Source: Burkholderiales bacterium RIFCSPHIGHO2_01_FULL_63_240
GTDB lineage: Bacteria; Pseudomonadota; Gammaproteobacteria; Burkholderiales; Burkholderiaceae_C
Assembly (NCBI GenBank): GCA_001770725.1
Contig: MERU01000002.1
Span: forward strand, 828,006 to 892,005
Direction of reading: 5' to 3'
DNA length: 64,000 bases
Shown one piece after another: positions 55,691-64,000 of the stretch. How positions within the stretch are numbered: the first letter of the stretch is position 1; the number at the start of each line of letters is the position of its first letter. The notes beneath the pieces are model-generated. The model searched no databases and had not been told where the DNA came from. It saw nothing but the letters and a program-made list of their open reading frames with translations. Position numbers and translations under genes: made by a program.

Positions 55691-56710
55691 ATGACCACCC
55701 TGACGACCATCCACCCTCGCCAAGCCCTGTTCGGCACCGAGCCCCACCCGGCCGCCCTGCCCGTCTGCGACCACTATGCGGGCATCGAGGAGCGCATGCT
55801 CAAGAGCCTGAAGCTGCAAGCGGAGATGGCCGAGGACGCCGGCCACGCCGTCTTCGACGTGACGCTGGACCTGGAGGATGGCGCCCCCGTGGGCGGCGAG
55901 GCCGAGCAGCTCGACCTGGTCTGTGGCCTGGTCAACGGCCCGCTGAACGCGCATGGGCGGGTGGGCGTGCGGGTGCACGACCTGCATCACCGGCATTTTG
56001 AGCAGGACGTGGACACGCTGGTGCGCCAGGCCGGCGAGCGGCTGGCCTACATCATGGTGCCCAAGATCGATGGCGAGGTGGACGCCTCTCGCGTGCTGCA
56101 CGCCATCCAGTCGGCCCGCGAGCACCACGGTGTCACGCGCGCGCTGCCCGTCCACGGGCTGATCGAAACCCACCGTGGTGTGCAGGAGGTCGCGGCCATC
56201 GCGCGGCTGCCGGGCTTCGAATCGCTGTCTTTCGGGCTGATGGATTTCGTCTCGGAGCACCGCGGCGCCATCCCGGCTTCGGCCATGGGCGCCGAAGGTC
56301 AGTTCGCGCACCCGCTGGTGTTGCGCGCCAAGGTCGAGATCTCGGCGGCATGCCATGCGGCCGGCATCACGCCCTCGCACGGCGTGGTCACCGAATTCAA
56401 GGACACGCGGGCGCTGCTCAAGGCCGCGACCAAGGCCGCACGCGAGCTGGCCTACACACGCATGTGGAGCATCCACCCGGCCCAGATCCCGGTGATCCTG
56501 GATGCCTTCACGCCGGTGGTGGCCGAGGTCGACGAGGCGGTGGAGATCCTGCTGGCGGCGCAGGCCGAGCACTGGGCACCCATCTCGCACCACGGCGTTC
56601 TGCACGACCGCGCCAGCTACCGCCACCACTGGTACGTGCTGGAGCGCGCCTGGGTGACAGGCCAGCCGCTGCCGGCCGAGATCGAAGAGCGCTTCTTCAG
56701 CGGCGCGTGA
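55691..56710 (+). CDS. HpcH/HpaI aldolase / CitE-like lyase family protein
   Basis: A 339-residue CitE-like TIM-barrel protein. Family signatures include 'FDVTLDLEDGAPVGGEAEQL', the substrate arginine in 'GRVGVRVHDLHH', 'LIETHRGVQEVAAIARLPGF' and 'TRMWSIHPAQIPVILDAF'. Relatives cleave or form malyl-, citramalyl- or citryl-CoA-type esters; no citrate lyase alpha or gamma gene is nearby, so it is probably stand-alone. The ATG at 55691 is preferred over an in-frame upstream start. Neighbours are mdh and a chemoreceptor. Its stop is the first unit of a 14-bp repeat array. Confidence 0.85.
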   Translation: MTTLTTIHPRQALFGTEPHPAALPVCDHYAGIEERMLKSLKLQAEMAEDAGHAVFDVTLDLEDGAPVGGEAEQLDLVCGLVNGPLNAHGRVGVRVHDLHHRHFEQDVDTLVRQAGERLAYIMVPKIDGEVDASRVLHAIQSAREHHGVTRALPVHGLIETHRGVQEVAAIARLPGFESLSFGLMDFVSEHRGAIPASAMGAEGQFAHPLVLRAKVEISAACHAAGITPSHGVVTEFKDTRALLKAATKAARELAYTRMWSIHPAQIPVILDAFTPVVAEVDEAVEILLAAQAEHWAPISHHGVLHDRASYRHHWYVLERAWVTGQPLPAEIEERFFSGA

Positions 56711-56760
56711 TCACCGACGAGTGATCACCGACGAGTGATCACCGACGCGTGATCACCGGC
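56707..56760. repeat. Four 14-bp tandem repeats spanning two convergent gene ends
   Basis: GTGATCACCGACGA occurs at 56707-56720 and 56721-56734, with variants at 56735-56748 and from 56749. Each unit holds TGATCA, which reads as a stop on both strands. The CitE-like gene stops in the first unit and the radical SAM gene stops in the last. Confidence 0.92.
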
Positions 56761-58672
56761 GAGAGAGCGAGCGCTCGATGAAGTGCCTGGGCACCGTCGG
56801 GCGGGGCACGCGAATGTCGAACCAGGCGCGCACGTCCTGCTCGAGCAGGAAGCCGTGCATGAAGTTGTAGATGGCCTTCTTGAGCGCCTGGCCCAGCATG
56901 TCGTGATCGACCCCGGTCGGGTCGGTGAAGCCGACGTCGTTGCGAGCGAAACTGCCCTCTGGCAAGGGCAAAAGCTCGATGCCGTACTCGGAGGGGTTCA
57001 GGCCCACGGGAGAGTGCACCGTGCAGGCAAAGCGGTGGAAAAAACCGGAGTGGATGCAACCCTGCTCGAAGAGCTGGCGCACGTACTCCAGCGCGTCGAC
57101 CGTGTCCTGCACGGTCTGAGTGGGGAAGCCATACATCAGGTAGGCGTGCACCATGATGCCGGCGTCGGCGAAGGCCCGCGTCACGCGCGCGACCTGCTCG
57201 ACCGACACGCCCTTCTTCATCAACTGCAGCAGGCGATCGGAAGCGACCTCCAGGCCACCCGAGATGGCGATGCAGCCGCTGTCGGCCAGCAGCTGGCACA
57301 GCTCGGGCGTGAAGGTTTTTTCGAAGCGCACGTTGCCCCACCAGCTGATCTGCACACCGCGGCGCAGCAGCTCTTCGGCCAGGGCGCGCAGCACCTTCGG
57401 GGGCGCGGCCTCGTCGACGAAATGAAAGCCCGTCTGGCCCGTCTCGGCGACGATGGCCTCGATGCGGTCGACCAGCACGGTGGCGGACGCTGCCTCGTAG
57501 CGCGAGATGTAGTCCAGGCTGACGTCGCAGAAGCTGCACTTCTTCCAGTAGCAGCCGTGGGCCACGGTGAGCTTGTTCCAGCGCCCATCGGACCACAGCC
57601 GGTTCATGGGGTTGAGCATGTCCAGCAGCGAGAGGTAGCTGCCAAGTGGCAGGCCGTCCCATGTGGGCGTGCCGACGTCGTTGAAGGGCACGTCGGGCTC
57701 CTGCCACTTCATGAGCTTGACCGCCCCTGCGTCGTCGCGCACGAAGGTGCGCACCAGGCGCTCGCGGCTGCGTCGGCCCTGCACGTGTTCAAGCAGCGCC
57801 AGCAAAGGGCGCTCGCCCGCATCCAGCGTGACGAAGTCGAAGAAGTCGAAGACACGGGGTTCGGCCAGCTCACGCAACTCGGTGTTGACGAAGCCGCCCC
57901 CGAGCACGGTGACCACATCGGGGTGGTGGGCCTTGATGGCCTGGGCGATGCGAAACGCCGCATACACGTTGCCGGGGAATGGTGCGGACAGCAACACCAC
58001 CTTCGGCTGGTGGCGAGCAATGGCGTCGAGCGTCAGCTCGGTCAGCGTGGAGTCGATCAGGTTGGGCGGTGCGCCGAGTGCTTCGGCCAGCGGCTCGAAG
58101 CTGGGCTGGCTCATGGCGATCTGCTCGGCGTAGCGCACGAACTCGAAGCGCGGATCGATGGCGTCGCGCAGCACGTCGGCCAGGTCGTTGAGGTAGAGCG
58201 TGGCGATGTGGCGGGCGCGGTCCTGCAGGCCGAGGGCGCCGAAGGCCCAGGCCAGCGGATCACCGCCGTCATCGTCGGCCAGCGAGCCCGCGTAGGCCTC
58301 CAGCGAAGCGAAACGCGGCCCCTCGGGCAGGTATCCACGGCCAGCGATGCGGTGCGCCAGCGTGGCATCGCGGCCTTGCAGGAAGGCGATGACGCGGTCG
58401 ATGGTCGCGAGGTAGGCATCGGCCTGATCCATGAACGACGCCACGGCCGCGCTGCGCCCTTTGCGGGGCAAGGCATCGGCCACGGCCCTCACGCGCGCCA
58501 GCCCTTCGCGTGACAGCAGGCGCAGCACGAGCGCCAGCGCCAGGTCTTCCTGCTCAGCCGGCACGCCTTGCGACCGCAGGAACCCGGTGAGGTAGGCGGT
58601 GGACGGGTACGGCGTGTTGAGCTGCGTCATCGGCGGGATGAGCGACAGCACGCGGGGGGGCTCGTGCGACAT
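56753..58672 (-). CDS. B12-binding-domain radical SAM protein
   Basis: A 639-residue protein. The N-terminal region 'VLSLIPPMTQLNTPYPSTAY' and residues about 190-300 ('VVLLSAPFPGNVYAAFRIAQ', 'VVTVLGGGFVNTELR') look like a cobalamin-binding domain. The radical SAM core follows from about 370; its cluster motif is 'GCYWKKCSFCD', a CX4CX2C variant of the usual CX3CX2C. 'AISGGLEVASDRLLQLMKKG' belongs to the barrel. Related proteins are methyltransferases or of unknown role; no substrate gene is adjacent. The ATG at 58670-58672 is chosen. Probably cytosolic. Confidence 0.87.
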   Translation of the reverse strand: MSHEPPRVLSLIPPMTQLNTPYPSTAYLTGFLRSQGVPAEQEDLALALVLRLLSREGLARVRAVADALPRKGRSAAVASFMDQADAYLATIDRVIAFLQGRDATLAHRIAGRGYLPEGPRFASLEAYAGSLADDDGGDPLAWAFGALGLQDRARHIATLYLNDLADVLRDAIDPRFEFVRYAEQIAMSQPSFEPLAEALGAPPNLIDSTLTELTLDAIARHQPKVVLLSAPFPGNVYAAFRIAQAIKAHHPDVVTVLGGGFVNTELRELAEPRVFDFFDFVTLDAGERPLLALLEHVQGRRSRERLVRTFVRDDAGAVKLMKWQEPDVPFNDVGTPTWDGLPLGSYLSLLDMLNPMNRLWSDGRWNKLTVAHGCYWKKCSFCDVSLDYISRYEAASATVLVDRIEAIVAETGQTGFHFVDEAAPPKVLRALAEELLRRGVQISWWGNVRFEKTFTPELCQLLADSGCIAISGGLEVASDRLLQLMKKGVSVEQVARVTRAFADAGIMVHAYLMYGFPTQTVQDTVDALEYVRQLFEQGCIHSGFFHRFACTVHSPVGLNPSEYGIELLPLPEGSFARNDVGFTDPTGVDHDMLGQALKKAIYNFMHGFLLEQDVRAWFDIRVPRPTVPRHFIERSLSRR

Positions 58673-58900
58673 GCAGGCGGGGCGGGGTCTGGGGCTGGGG
58701 TGGCGAGATTGTGCCAGCCGGGGTGGTGACCTCGCTTCGAGACCCCGTTTCGTGAAGATGCGTTGCCCGGGGCGTGAATCCATCACACGGACCGCGGAAA
58801 TGACAGCATTCGCCCCCCGTTGGAGGGGGGTGTCACATCCCCGCGGAGGTGCCCAAGCCCCTAGCATCCAAACCGTTGTACATGTTGTAACGAAAGCACC

Positions 58901-59560
58901 ATGAAGTCCCTCCGACTCGCCACCCTGTCTGTCCTGCTGCTCGCAGCCTTCACCGCCCGCGCTGAATCGCTGGTCGTCAACGGCTCACTCAACGGCAGCA
59001 TCGCCAACATGGATGTGCCAACCGGCTGGACGGTGCTGGCAGGCACGCCCGACACGGTGGACCCGACGAGCAATGTCGGTGTGTCGGGCTGGCTTTCCTT
59101 TGGCGTGGCACCCACGGTCTCGCCCGATGGCGGCACCTGGGTGGGCCTCGGCATCAACGGCAGCTACATCGAAAGCTTCGGCCAGTCGCTCAACGGCCTG
59201 ACCGTCGGCCAGACCTACACCGTGAGCTGGCAAGCCGCCAACTTCGGCATCAACAACCAAGCCAATTCCTACCTGGGCAGCAACGCCATCGGCGTGATGC
59301 TCGACGGCGCCAGCATCGGCCAGGGCAGCACATTGAGCCTGTCCTCGAACTGGTCCACCCAGTCGCTGACCTTCGTGGCGACCTCGGCTTCGCAACTGCT
59401 GTCCTTCAGCCTGGCCAGCACGGAAAAGGCCTACCTCGGCATCGATGGCATCTCGGTGACGGCAGGCGGGGTGGCCCCGGCCGTGCCGGAGCCCTCGACC
59501 TGGGCGCTGATGGCCATCGGCCTGGTCGGCATGGCCGCGATGCGCCGCCGCCTGGGCTGA
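58901..59560 (+). CDS. PEP-CTERM secreted protein (classical signal)
   Basis: A 219-residue exported protein. The signal peptide spans residues 1-21 (ending TARAES). The Gly/Ser/Asn-rich body resembles a carbohydrate-binding-like beta-sandwich ('GWTVLAGTPDTVDPTSNVG', 'YTVSWQAANFGI'). The C-terminus is a classical sorting signal: 'VPEPSTWALMAIGLVGMAAM' followed by RRRLG. It would be a substrate of an exosortase, perhaps the one at 18-19.5 kb. It is a single-gene unit between the radical SAM and prpR genes. Function unknown. Confidence 0.9.
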   Translation: MKSLRLATLSVLLLAAFTARAESLVVNGSLNGSIANMDVPTGWTVLAGTPDTVDPTSNVGVSGWLSFGVAPTVSPDGGTWVGLGINGSYIESFGQSLNGLTVGQTYTVSWQAANFGINNQANSYLGSNAIGVMLDGASIGQGSTLSLSSNWSTQSLTFVATSASQLLSFSLASTEKAYLGIDGISVTAGGVAPAVPEPSTWALMAIGLVGMAAMRRRLG

Positions 59561-59591
59561 TCTCCCTCACCTCACCGCCGCGATTTCAGCC

Positions 59592-59613
59592 AGGGCCCTG
59601 TTCAGGGCCCTTT
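59592..59613 (+). terminator. Possible terminator after PEP-CTERM gene
   Basis: AGGGCCC and GGGCCCT form a stem with a 6-base loop, followed by TTTCAATTT. The T-run is interrupted, and the 3' end of the convergent prpR is at 59602. Confidence 0.5.
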
Positions 59614-61638
59614 CAATTTGCGCCACAGGGTGGTGCGGCTGATCCCGAGGCGGCGAGCGGCCTCGCCCCGATCGCCGCCGCACTCGGCCAACAGGGCTTC
59701 GATGCGGCCCTTCTCATCCCGCTGGGCGCCCATGCCCCTGCGCATGGCATGGGGAGCCTGGCGTGAGGCGTGCATTGGAAAGACTTCCGGCGCCAGGTTG
59801 CGCAACAGGTCTTCGGCTTGCTGAGGCGTTTGCAGCACACGCAGGTCTTCGTCGGACACACAAGCCAGCAGGCGCTCGATCACGTTGTCGAGTTCGCGCA
59901 CGTTGCCCGGCCACGGGTGGCTCGGCGCCTGCTGCAGCAAGGCGGCCAGCAAGGGCGACAGCCCCTGCCCTCGCTGCAGCCACGCCGAGCGCTGGGCAGA
60001 AGCACCGGCCGCGCTCAGGCTCACCAGTTGCCTTTGCAGCAAGGCCTGCACGATCTCGGGCAGGTCTTCCAGCCGCTCGCGCAAGGCAGGCACCTCGATG
60101 CGCAAGATGTTGAGCCGGTAGTACAGGTCAAGCCGGAAACCTCCCTCGGCCACGCGCTCGGCCAGGTCTCGGTGCGTGGCCGCGATCACCCGCACCTGAA
60201 CGGGCACGGGCTCGGTGGCGCCCACGCGCAGCACCTCGCGCTCCTGCAGCACGCGCAGCAAGCGGGTCTGCAGGGGCAAGGGCATCTCGCCGATCTCGTC
60301 GAGGAAAATGGTGCCGCGGTGCGCCGCCTCGAACAGGCCCACCTTGCCGCCCCGTCGCGCGCCCGTGAAAGCGCCGTCTTCGTACCCGAACAGCTCGCTT
60401 TCCAGCAAGGTCTCGCTCATGGCCGCGCAGTTGACGGCAACGAAGGGCATGTCGCGGCGCTCGCTGGCGCGGTGAATGCCTTGCGCGACGAGCTCCTTGC
60501 CGGTGCCGCTTTCGCCCAGCAGCAGCACGGTGGCCGGGCTTTGCGCGCAGCGCTCGGCCAGGGCCTGCACGCGTTGCGCGGCGGCGCTGCGGCCCACGAA
60601 GCCCGAGAGCTCGTATCGCGAGCGCGCGGCCTGGTGAGGCTGGATGCGCGCGCGGATGTGGCGGTCGACGCGCTGGATGGAGATCGGGTCTTGCGCCGTG
60701 AGCACCGCGCCGGTCAGCACGCCCTGCTCGACGATGGGCTGGCGGCTGACGATCAGGGCCTTGCCCTTGACGCGCTCGATGGACTCCAGCTCGGGCTGGC
60801 CCAGGCGCAAGGTGCCCTGCAGGCTCAGCTCCGGGCAGACCAGCCCCAGCTTCTGGCCGAGCCAATCGCTCGGCGCCACGCCCAGCCACTGGGCCATGCG
60901 TGGGTTGAGGGTGAGGATGCGCTCATCGCGGTCCACGGCGATGACGCCGTCGCTGACCTGCGCCAGGATGGTGTTGAGCCGCTCGCGCTTGGCCTGCTCG
61001 ATGCGGGCTGCTCGGGCCACCTCGACCGCGTCCTCCAGCGCCGCGCGCACCGCGTCCATCGAATACAGGAAGAGCCCGGGCAGGCCGAGTTGCTCGGCCA
61101 CGTCCACCGCCACCCCGCTGCCCACCACCACGCCCACCCCGGCCTGCTGCAACTCGCGCACGCAGGCGCGGGCTTCATCCTCGGTGCGGTAGCTGCGCTG
61201 CGCCACGTCGAAGTCGAACAGGCGGTCGAATCGGCTGAGGTCAGGCGCCATGCCCTCGTAGGTGACCAGGCCGATGCGGTCGGCCAGCCGCCTCGCCTGC
61301 GACAGCGCCTGCATCAGGTCGAACCCGCCCACCTTGACCAGCACCACGGGCACGTCCAGGTGCTGGCGCAGGTAGCCGCCGTTGGAACCAGCGGCCACGA
61401 CCACGTCGACGGGCTGCTGGGATTGCAAGGACCGCACGCGCGCCACCGCCTGCTCGAAGCCCACGTCGAGCACGTCGACGCTGGCCCGATCGGCGACATC
61501 GGGGGCGAGCTCCTGAAGCATCTTGTTGATGCGGCGGTAACCCACGGCGACGATGCGCGGCGGGGCGCTGGGCGGGCTCGGGCGCCATGCTGGCGCGACC
61601 TCTGAAAGGTCCTCGGAGCGGGCGGTTGGGGGTGGCAT
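59602..61638 (-). CDS. prpR: Propionate catabolism sigma-54-dependent activator
   Basis: A 678-residue enhancer-binding protein. The N-terminal PrpR sensor domain spans about 30-210 ('DVVVAAGSNGGYLRQHLDVP'). A PAS domain lies at about 225-330. The AAA+ domain has Walker A 'LLGESGTGKELVAQGIHRA', the sigma-54 contact motif in 'YEDGAFTGARRGG' and Walker B 'GTIFLDEIGEMPL'. The C-terminal HTH is 'RGEAARRLGISRTTLWRKL'. PrpR homologues respond to 2-methylcitrate and activate prp genes. It is divergent from prpB, which has a sigma-54 promoter. Confidence 0.96.
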   Translation of the reverse strand: MPPPTARSEDLSEVAPAWRPSPPSAPPRIVAVGYRRINKMLQELAPDVADRASVDVLDVGFEQAVARVRSLQSQQPVDVVVAAGSNGGYLRQHLDVPVVLVKVGGFDLMQALSQARRLADRIGLVTYEGMAPDLSRFDRLFDFDVAQRSYRTEDEARACVRELQQAGVGVVVGSGVAVDVAEQLGLPGLFLYSMDAVRAALEDAVEVARAARIEQAKRERLNTILAQVSDGVIAVDRDERILTLNPRMAQWLGVAPSDWLGQKLGLVCPELSLQGTLRLGQPELESIERVKGKALIVSRQPIVEQGVLTGAVLTAQDPISIQRVDRHIRARIQPHQAARSRYELSGFVGRSAAAQRVQALAERCAQSPATVLLLGESGTGKELVAQGIHRASERRDMPFVAVNCAAMSETLLESELFGYEDGAFTGARRGGKVGLFEAAHRGTIFLDEIGEMPLPLQTRLLRVLQEREVLRVGATEPVPVQVRVIAATHRDLAERVAEGGFRLDLYYRLNILRIEVPALRERLEDLPEIVQALLQRQLVSLSAAGASAQRSAWLQRGQGLSPLLAALLQQAPSHPWPGNVRELDNVIERLLACVSDEDLRVLQTPQQAEDLLRNLAPEVFPMHASRQAPHAMRRGMGAQRDEKGRIEALLAECGGDRGEAARRLGISRTTLWRKLKGP

Positions 61639-61662
61639 GGGGAAGCCGTGTGGGGTGCTTGC

Positions 61663-61711
61663 TGTTTCAGCATTGTTCCATGTTTCAGGAGATGCGTTTC
61701 AGAAATGAAAC
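61663..61711. promoter_or_regulatory. Probable PrpR upstream activating sites
   Basis: GTTTCAG occurs at 61664-61670, 61682-61688 and 61696-61702; the last is half of the perfect palindrome GTTTCAGAAATGAAAC (61696-61711). The sites lie about 135-185 bases upstream of the expected prpB transcription start, a normal enhancer distance. Confidence 0.65.
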
Positions 61712-61820
61712 ATTGCAACCATGACGTCGGCAGGCCGTTCGCTTCCCTCTGCGCTCGACGCCCAATCAAATCAAGGACTTACCCCAAGTGCACGCCGCGC
61801 CGGCCTCGCCATGATCGCCC

Positions 61821-61836
61821 TGGCACACGCGTTGCG
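61821..61836 (+). promoter_or_regulatory. Sigma-54 promoter of prpBC
   Basis: TGGCAC-N5-TTGCG has the -24 GG and -12 GC at correct spacing (TGGCACACGCGTTGCG). Transcription would start near 61847, about 55 bases before the prpB ATG. Fits the PrpR activator type. Confidence 0.85.
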
Positions 61837-61902
61837 CAGTCCGTGTGAACCGCACCGCGCCGGCGCCGTCGATGGCACCGGCCTCACCCCACGGAGAACC
61901 AC

Positions 61903-62787
61903 ATGGCACAACTGTCTGCCGGCGCACGCTTCCGCCAGGCCCTGAAGGAAGAGGCGCCCCTGCAAGTCATGGGCACCATCAACGCCAACCACGCCCTGCT
62001 GGCCCAACGCGCCGGGTTCAAGGCGATCTACCTCTCGGGTGGTGGCGTGGCCGCCGGCTCGCTGGGCCTGCCCGACCTGGGCATCAGCGGACTGGAAGAC
62101 GTGCTCATCGACGTGCGCCGCATCACCGACGTGTGCGACACCCCGCTGCTGGTGGACATCGACACCGGCTTCGGCCCGAGCGCCTTCAACATCGAGCGCA
62201 CGGTCAAGAGCCTGATCAAGGCCGGCGCCGCCGCCTGCCACATCGAAGATCAGGTGGGTGCCAAACGCTGCGGCCACCGCCCGGGCAAGGAAATCGTCAC
62301 CACCGAAGAGATGGTCGACCGCGTCAAGGCCGCCGCCGACGCCAAGACGGACAAGGACTTCTTCCTGATCGCCCGCACCGACGCCATCCAGGTGCACGGC
62401 GTGGACGCCGCCATCGAGCGTGCGATCGCCTGCGTGGAAGCCGGCGCAGACGGCATCTTCGCCGAAGCCGCCTACGACCTCGAGACCTACAAGAAGTTCG
62501 TCGACGCCGTGAAGGTGCCCGTGCTGGCCAACATCACCGAGTTCGGCAAGACCCCGCTGTTCAGCGTCGATGACCTGCGCCCCACCGGCGTGGGCATGGT
62601 GCTCTATCCCTTGAGCGCCTTCCGCGCCATGAACAAGGCCGCCGAAGCTGTCTACACTGCCATCCGACGCGACGGCCACCAGCGCAACGTGGTCGACATC
62701 ATGCAGACCCGCGAAGAGCTGTACGACCGCATCGGCTACCACGCGTTCGAAGGCAAGCTCGACGCGCTGTTCGCCGCCAAGAAGTGA
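61903..62787 (+). CDS. prpB: 2-methylisocitrate lyase
   Basis: A 294-residue isocitrate-lyase-superfamily enzyme that splits 2-methylisocitrate into pyruvate and succinate, the last step of the methylcitrate cycle. The catalytic Cys is in '[15 protein letters not shown]', and '[20 protein letters not shown]' carries metal/substrate residues. The start is '[20 protein letters not shown]', preceded by a GGAG site. Length is normal. First gene after the sigma-54 promoter, 40 bases before prpC. Confidence 0.97.
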   Translation: MAQLSAGARFRQALKEEAPLQVMGTINANHALLAQRAGFKAIYLSGGGVAAGSLGLPDLGISGLEDVLIDVRRITDVCDTPLLVDIDTGFGPSAFNIERTVKSLIKAGAAACHIEDQVGAKRCGHRPGKEIVTTEEMVDRVKAAADAKTDKDFFLIARTDAIQVHGVDAAIERAIACVEAGADGIFAEAAYDLETYKKFVDAVKVPVLANITEFGKTPLFSVDDLRPTGVGMVLYPLSAFRAMNKAAEAVYTAIRRDGHQRNVVDIMQTREELYDRIGYHAFEGKLDALFAAKK

Positions 62788-62827
62788 TCCTTTCATCCGC
62801 CACTGCTTTCAATTGGAGAGACGCAAC

Positions 62828-63991
62828 ATGAGCGCCACCCCCGAGACCACCACCCCCGGTTTCAAGCCCAAGAAGTCGGTTGCCCTGTCCGGCACCGCCG
62901 CCGGCAACACCGCCCTGTGCACCGTGGGCCGCACTGGCAATGACCTGGCTTACCGCGGCTACGACATCCTCGACGTCGCCACCACCTGCGAATTCGAAGA
63001 AATCGCCCACCTGCTGGTGCACGGCAAGCTGCCCAACGTGGCCGAGCTGGCTGGCTACAAGGCCAAGCTGAAGTCGCTGCGTGGCCTGCCCAACGCCGTG
63101 AAGGTCGCACTGGAGCAGCTGCCCCCCTCCAGCCACCCGATGGACGTGATGCGCACCGGCGTGTCGGTGCTCGGCTGCGTCAAGCCCGAGAAGGACGACC
63201 ACAACCACCCCGGCGCCCGCGACATCGCCGACAAGCTGATGGCCTGCCTGGGCTCGATGTTGCTGTACTGGTACCACTTCGCCTACAACGGCAAGCGCAT
63301 CGACGTGGAAACCGATGACGACTCGATCGGCGGCCACTTCCTGCACCTGCTGCACGGCGAGAAGCCCCGCGACAGCTGGGTGCGCGCCATGCACACCTCG
63401 CTGATCCTGTACGCCGAGCACGAGTTCAACGCCTCGACCTTCACCTCGCGCGTGGTCGCCGGCACGGGCTCCGACATGTACTCGGCCCTGTGCGGCGGCA
63501 TCGGCGCCCTGCGCGGCCCCAAGCACGGCGGCGCCAACGAAGTGGCCTTCGAGATCCAGAAGCGCTACGACAACCCGGATGAGGCCGAGGCCGACATCCG
63601 CGCCCGCGTCGAGAAGAAGGAAGTCGTGATCGGCTTCGGCCACCCCGTCTACACCGTGAGCGACCCGCGCAACGTGGTCATCAAGAAGGTGGCCGAGGAC
63701 CTGTCCAAGGAACAGGGCAACATGAAGATGTACGACATCGCCGAACGCCTCGAGTCGGTGATGTGGGAAATCAAGAAGATGTTCCCCAACCTCGACTGGT
63801 TCTCCGCCGTGAGCTACCACATGATGGGCGTGCCCACCGACATGTTCACGCCGCTGTTCGTGATCGCCCGCACCAGCGGCTGGTCGGCCCACGTGATCGA
63901 GCAGCGCATCGACGGCAAGATCATCCGCCCGAGCGCCAACTACACCGGCCCGGAAGACCAGAAGTTCGTGCCGCTGAAGGACCGCAAGTAA
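62828..63991 (+). CDS. prpC: 2-methylcitrate synthase
   Basis: A 387-residue citrate-synthase-family enzyme joining propionyl-CoA and oxaloacetate. Catalytic His/Asp segments are '[20 protein letters not shown]', '[14 protein letters not shown]' and '[16 protein letters not shown]'. It is closer in length and sequence to methylcitrate synthases than gltA in this window. The ATG at 62828 follows GGAGAGA; an upstream in-frame start adds five residues only. The prp operon may continue (for example acnD/prpF) beyond the window. Confidence 0.97.
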   Translation: MSATPETTTPGFKPKKSVALSGTAAGNTALCTVGRTGNDLAYRGYDILDVATTCEFEEIAHLLVHGKLPNVAELAGYKAKLKSLRGLPNAVKVALEQLPPSSHPMDVMRTGVSVLGCVKPEKDDHNHPGARDIADKLMACLGSMLLYWYHFAYNGKRIDVETDDDSIGGHFLHLLHGEKPRDSWVRAMHTSLILYAEHEFNASTFTSRVVAGTGSDMYSALCGGIGALRGPKHGGANEVAFEIQKRYDNPDEAEADIRARVEKKEVVIGFGHPVYTVSDPRNVVIKKVAEDLSKEQGNMKMYDIAERLESVMWEIKKMFPNLDWFSAVSYHMMGVPTDMFTPLFVIARTSGWSAHVIEQRIDGKIIRPSANYTGPEDQKFVPLKDRK

Positions 63992-64000
63992 TTCAGCAAC

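Noticed and set aside
56707-56762. Short direct repeats as a CRISPR array
   Set aside because: The units are 14 bp and contiguous, without spacers.

Overview
The window is high-GC DNA with densely packed operons and reads as a chromosomal segment of a betaproteobacterium of the order Burkholderiales. I base this on gene order (mdh / gntR-sdhCDAB-sdhE-gltA / leuC-leuD-leuB-asd-fimV-truA-trpF-trpB-trpA-accD-folC-SPOR-cvpA-purF-metZ-gltX), on the prp locus with a PrpR-type sigma-54 activator, and on PEP-CTERM/exosortase genes that are typical of free-living Comamonadaceae/Sphaerotilaceae-like bacteria. The genus cannot be fixed from the sequence alone. Most of the window is core metabolism. I see no prophage, insertion sequence, CRISPR array or toxin-antitoxin locus.

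Layout. 1-6.1 kb: a tetR/efflux-adaptor operon cut by the window edge, an alpha/beta hydrolase, a small lipoprotein, a TauE-type exporter divergent from a LysR regulator, tRNA-Thr and a secreted protein. 6.2-12.1 kb (minus strand): hydrolase, prfB (with its programmed frameshift), pepN, fbp. 12.3-17.9 kb (plus): a large GGDEF/EAL sensor, a thioesterase, a two-gene chromate-type transporter and a small GNAT protein. 17.9-23.9 kb (minus): phosphomannomutase, waaA, a PEP-CTERM protein, an EpsD-like PPIase lipoprotein and an exosortase fused to an EpsI domain. 24-25.5 kb: DMT transporter and MaoC protein. 25.5-26.5 kb: a complete tRNA operon, (Ala-Glu-Asp) twice, with promoter and terminator.

26.5-46.2 kb (minus): biosynthesis of purines (purF), methionine (metZ), folate (folC), tryptophan (trpFBA), fatty acids (accD), leucine (leuCDB) and aspartate-family amino acids (asd), together with gltX, truA, fimV and a tiny entericidin-like lipoprotein inside the leu operon. 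46.4-56.7 kb: a TCA-cycle block of gltA, sdhE and sdhBADC behind a GntR/UTRA regulator, which is divergent from mdh; a chemoreceptor and a CitE-like lyase follow. 56.7-59.6 kb: a B12-binding radical SAM protein and a second PEP-CTERM protein. 59.6-64 kb: prpR divergent from prpB-prpC (2-methylcitrate cycle), with a well-formed sigma-54 promoter and GTTTCAG repeats between them.

No wholly new multi-gene system is evident. The best leads are small ones: two unrelated 14-bp tandem arrays that place TGA stops in every frame just after a gene; 10-bp-phased TGAGA repeats around the tRNA-Thr terminator; a perfect palindrome and promoter between gntR and mdh; manB-like and waaA genes in one frame separated by a single TGA; and the exosortase-EpsI fusion with two different C-terminal sorting-signal types in the same window.
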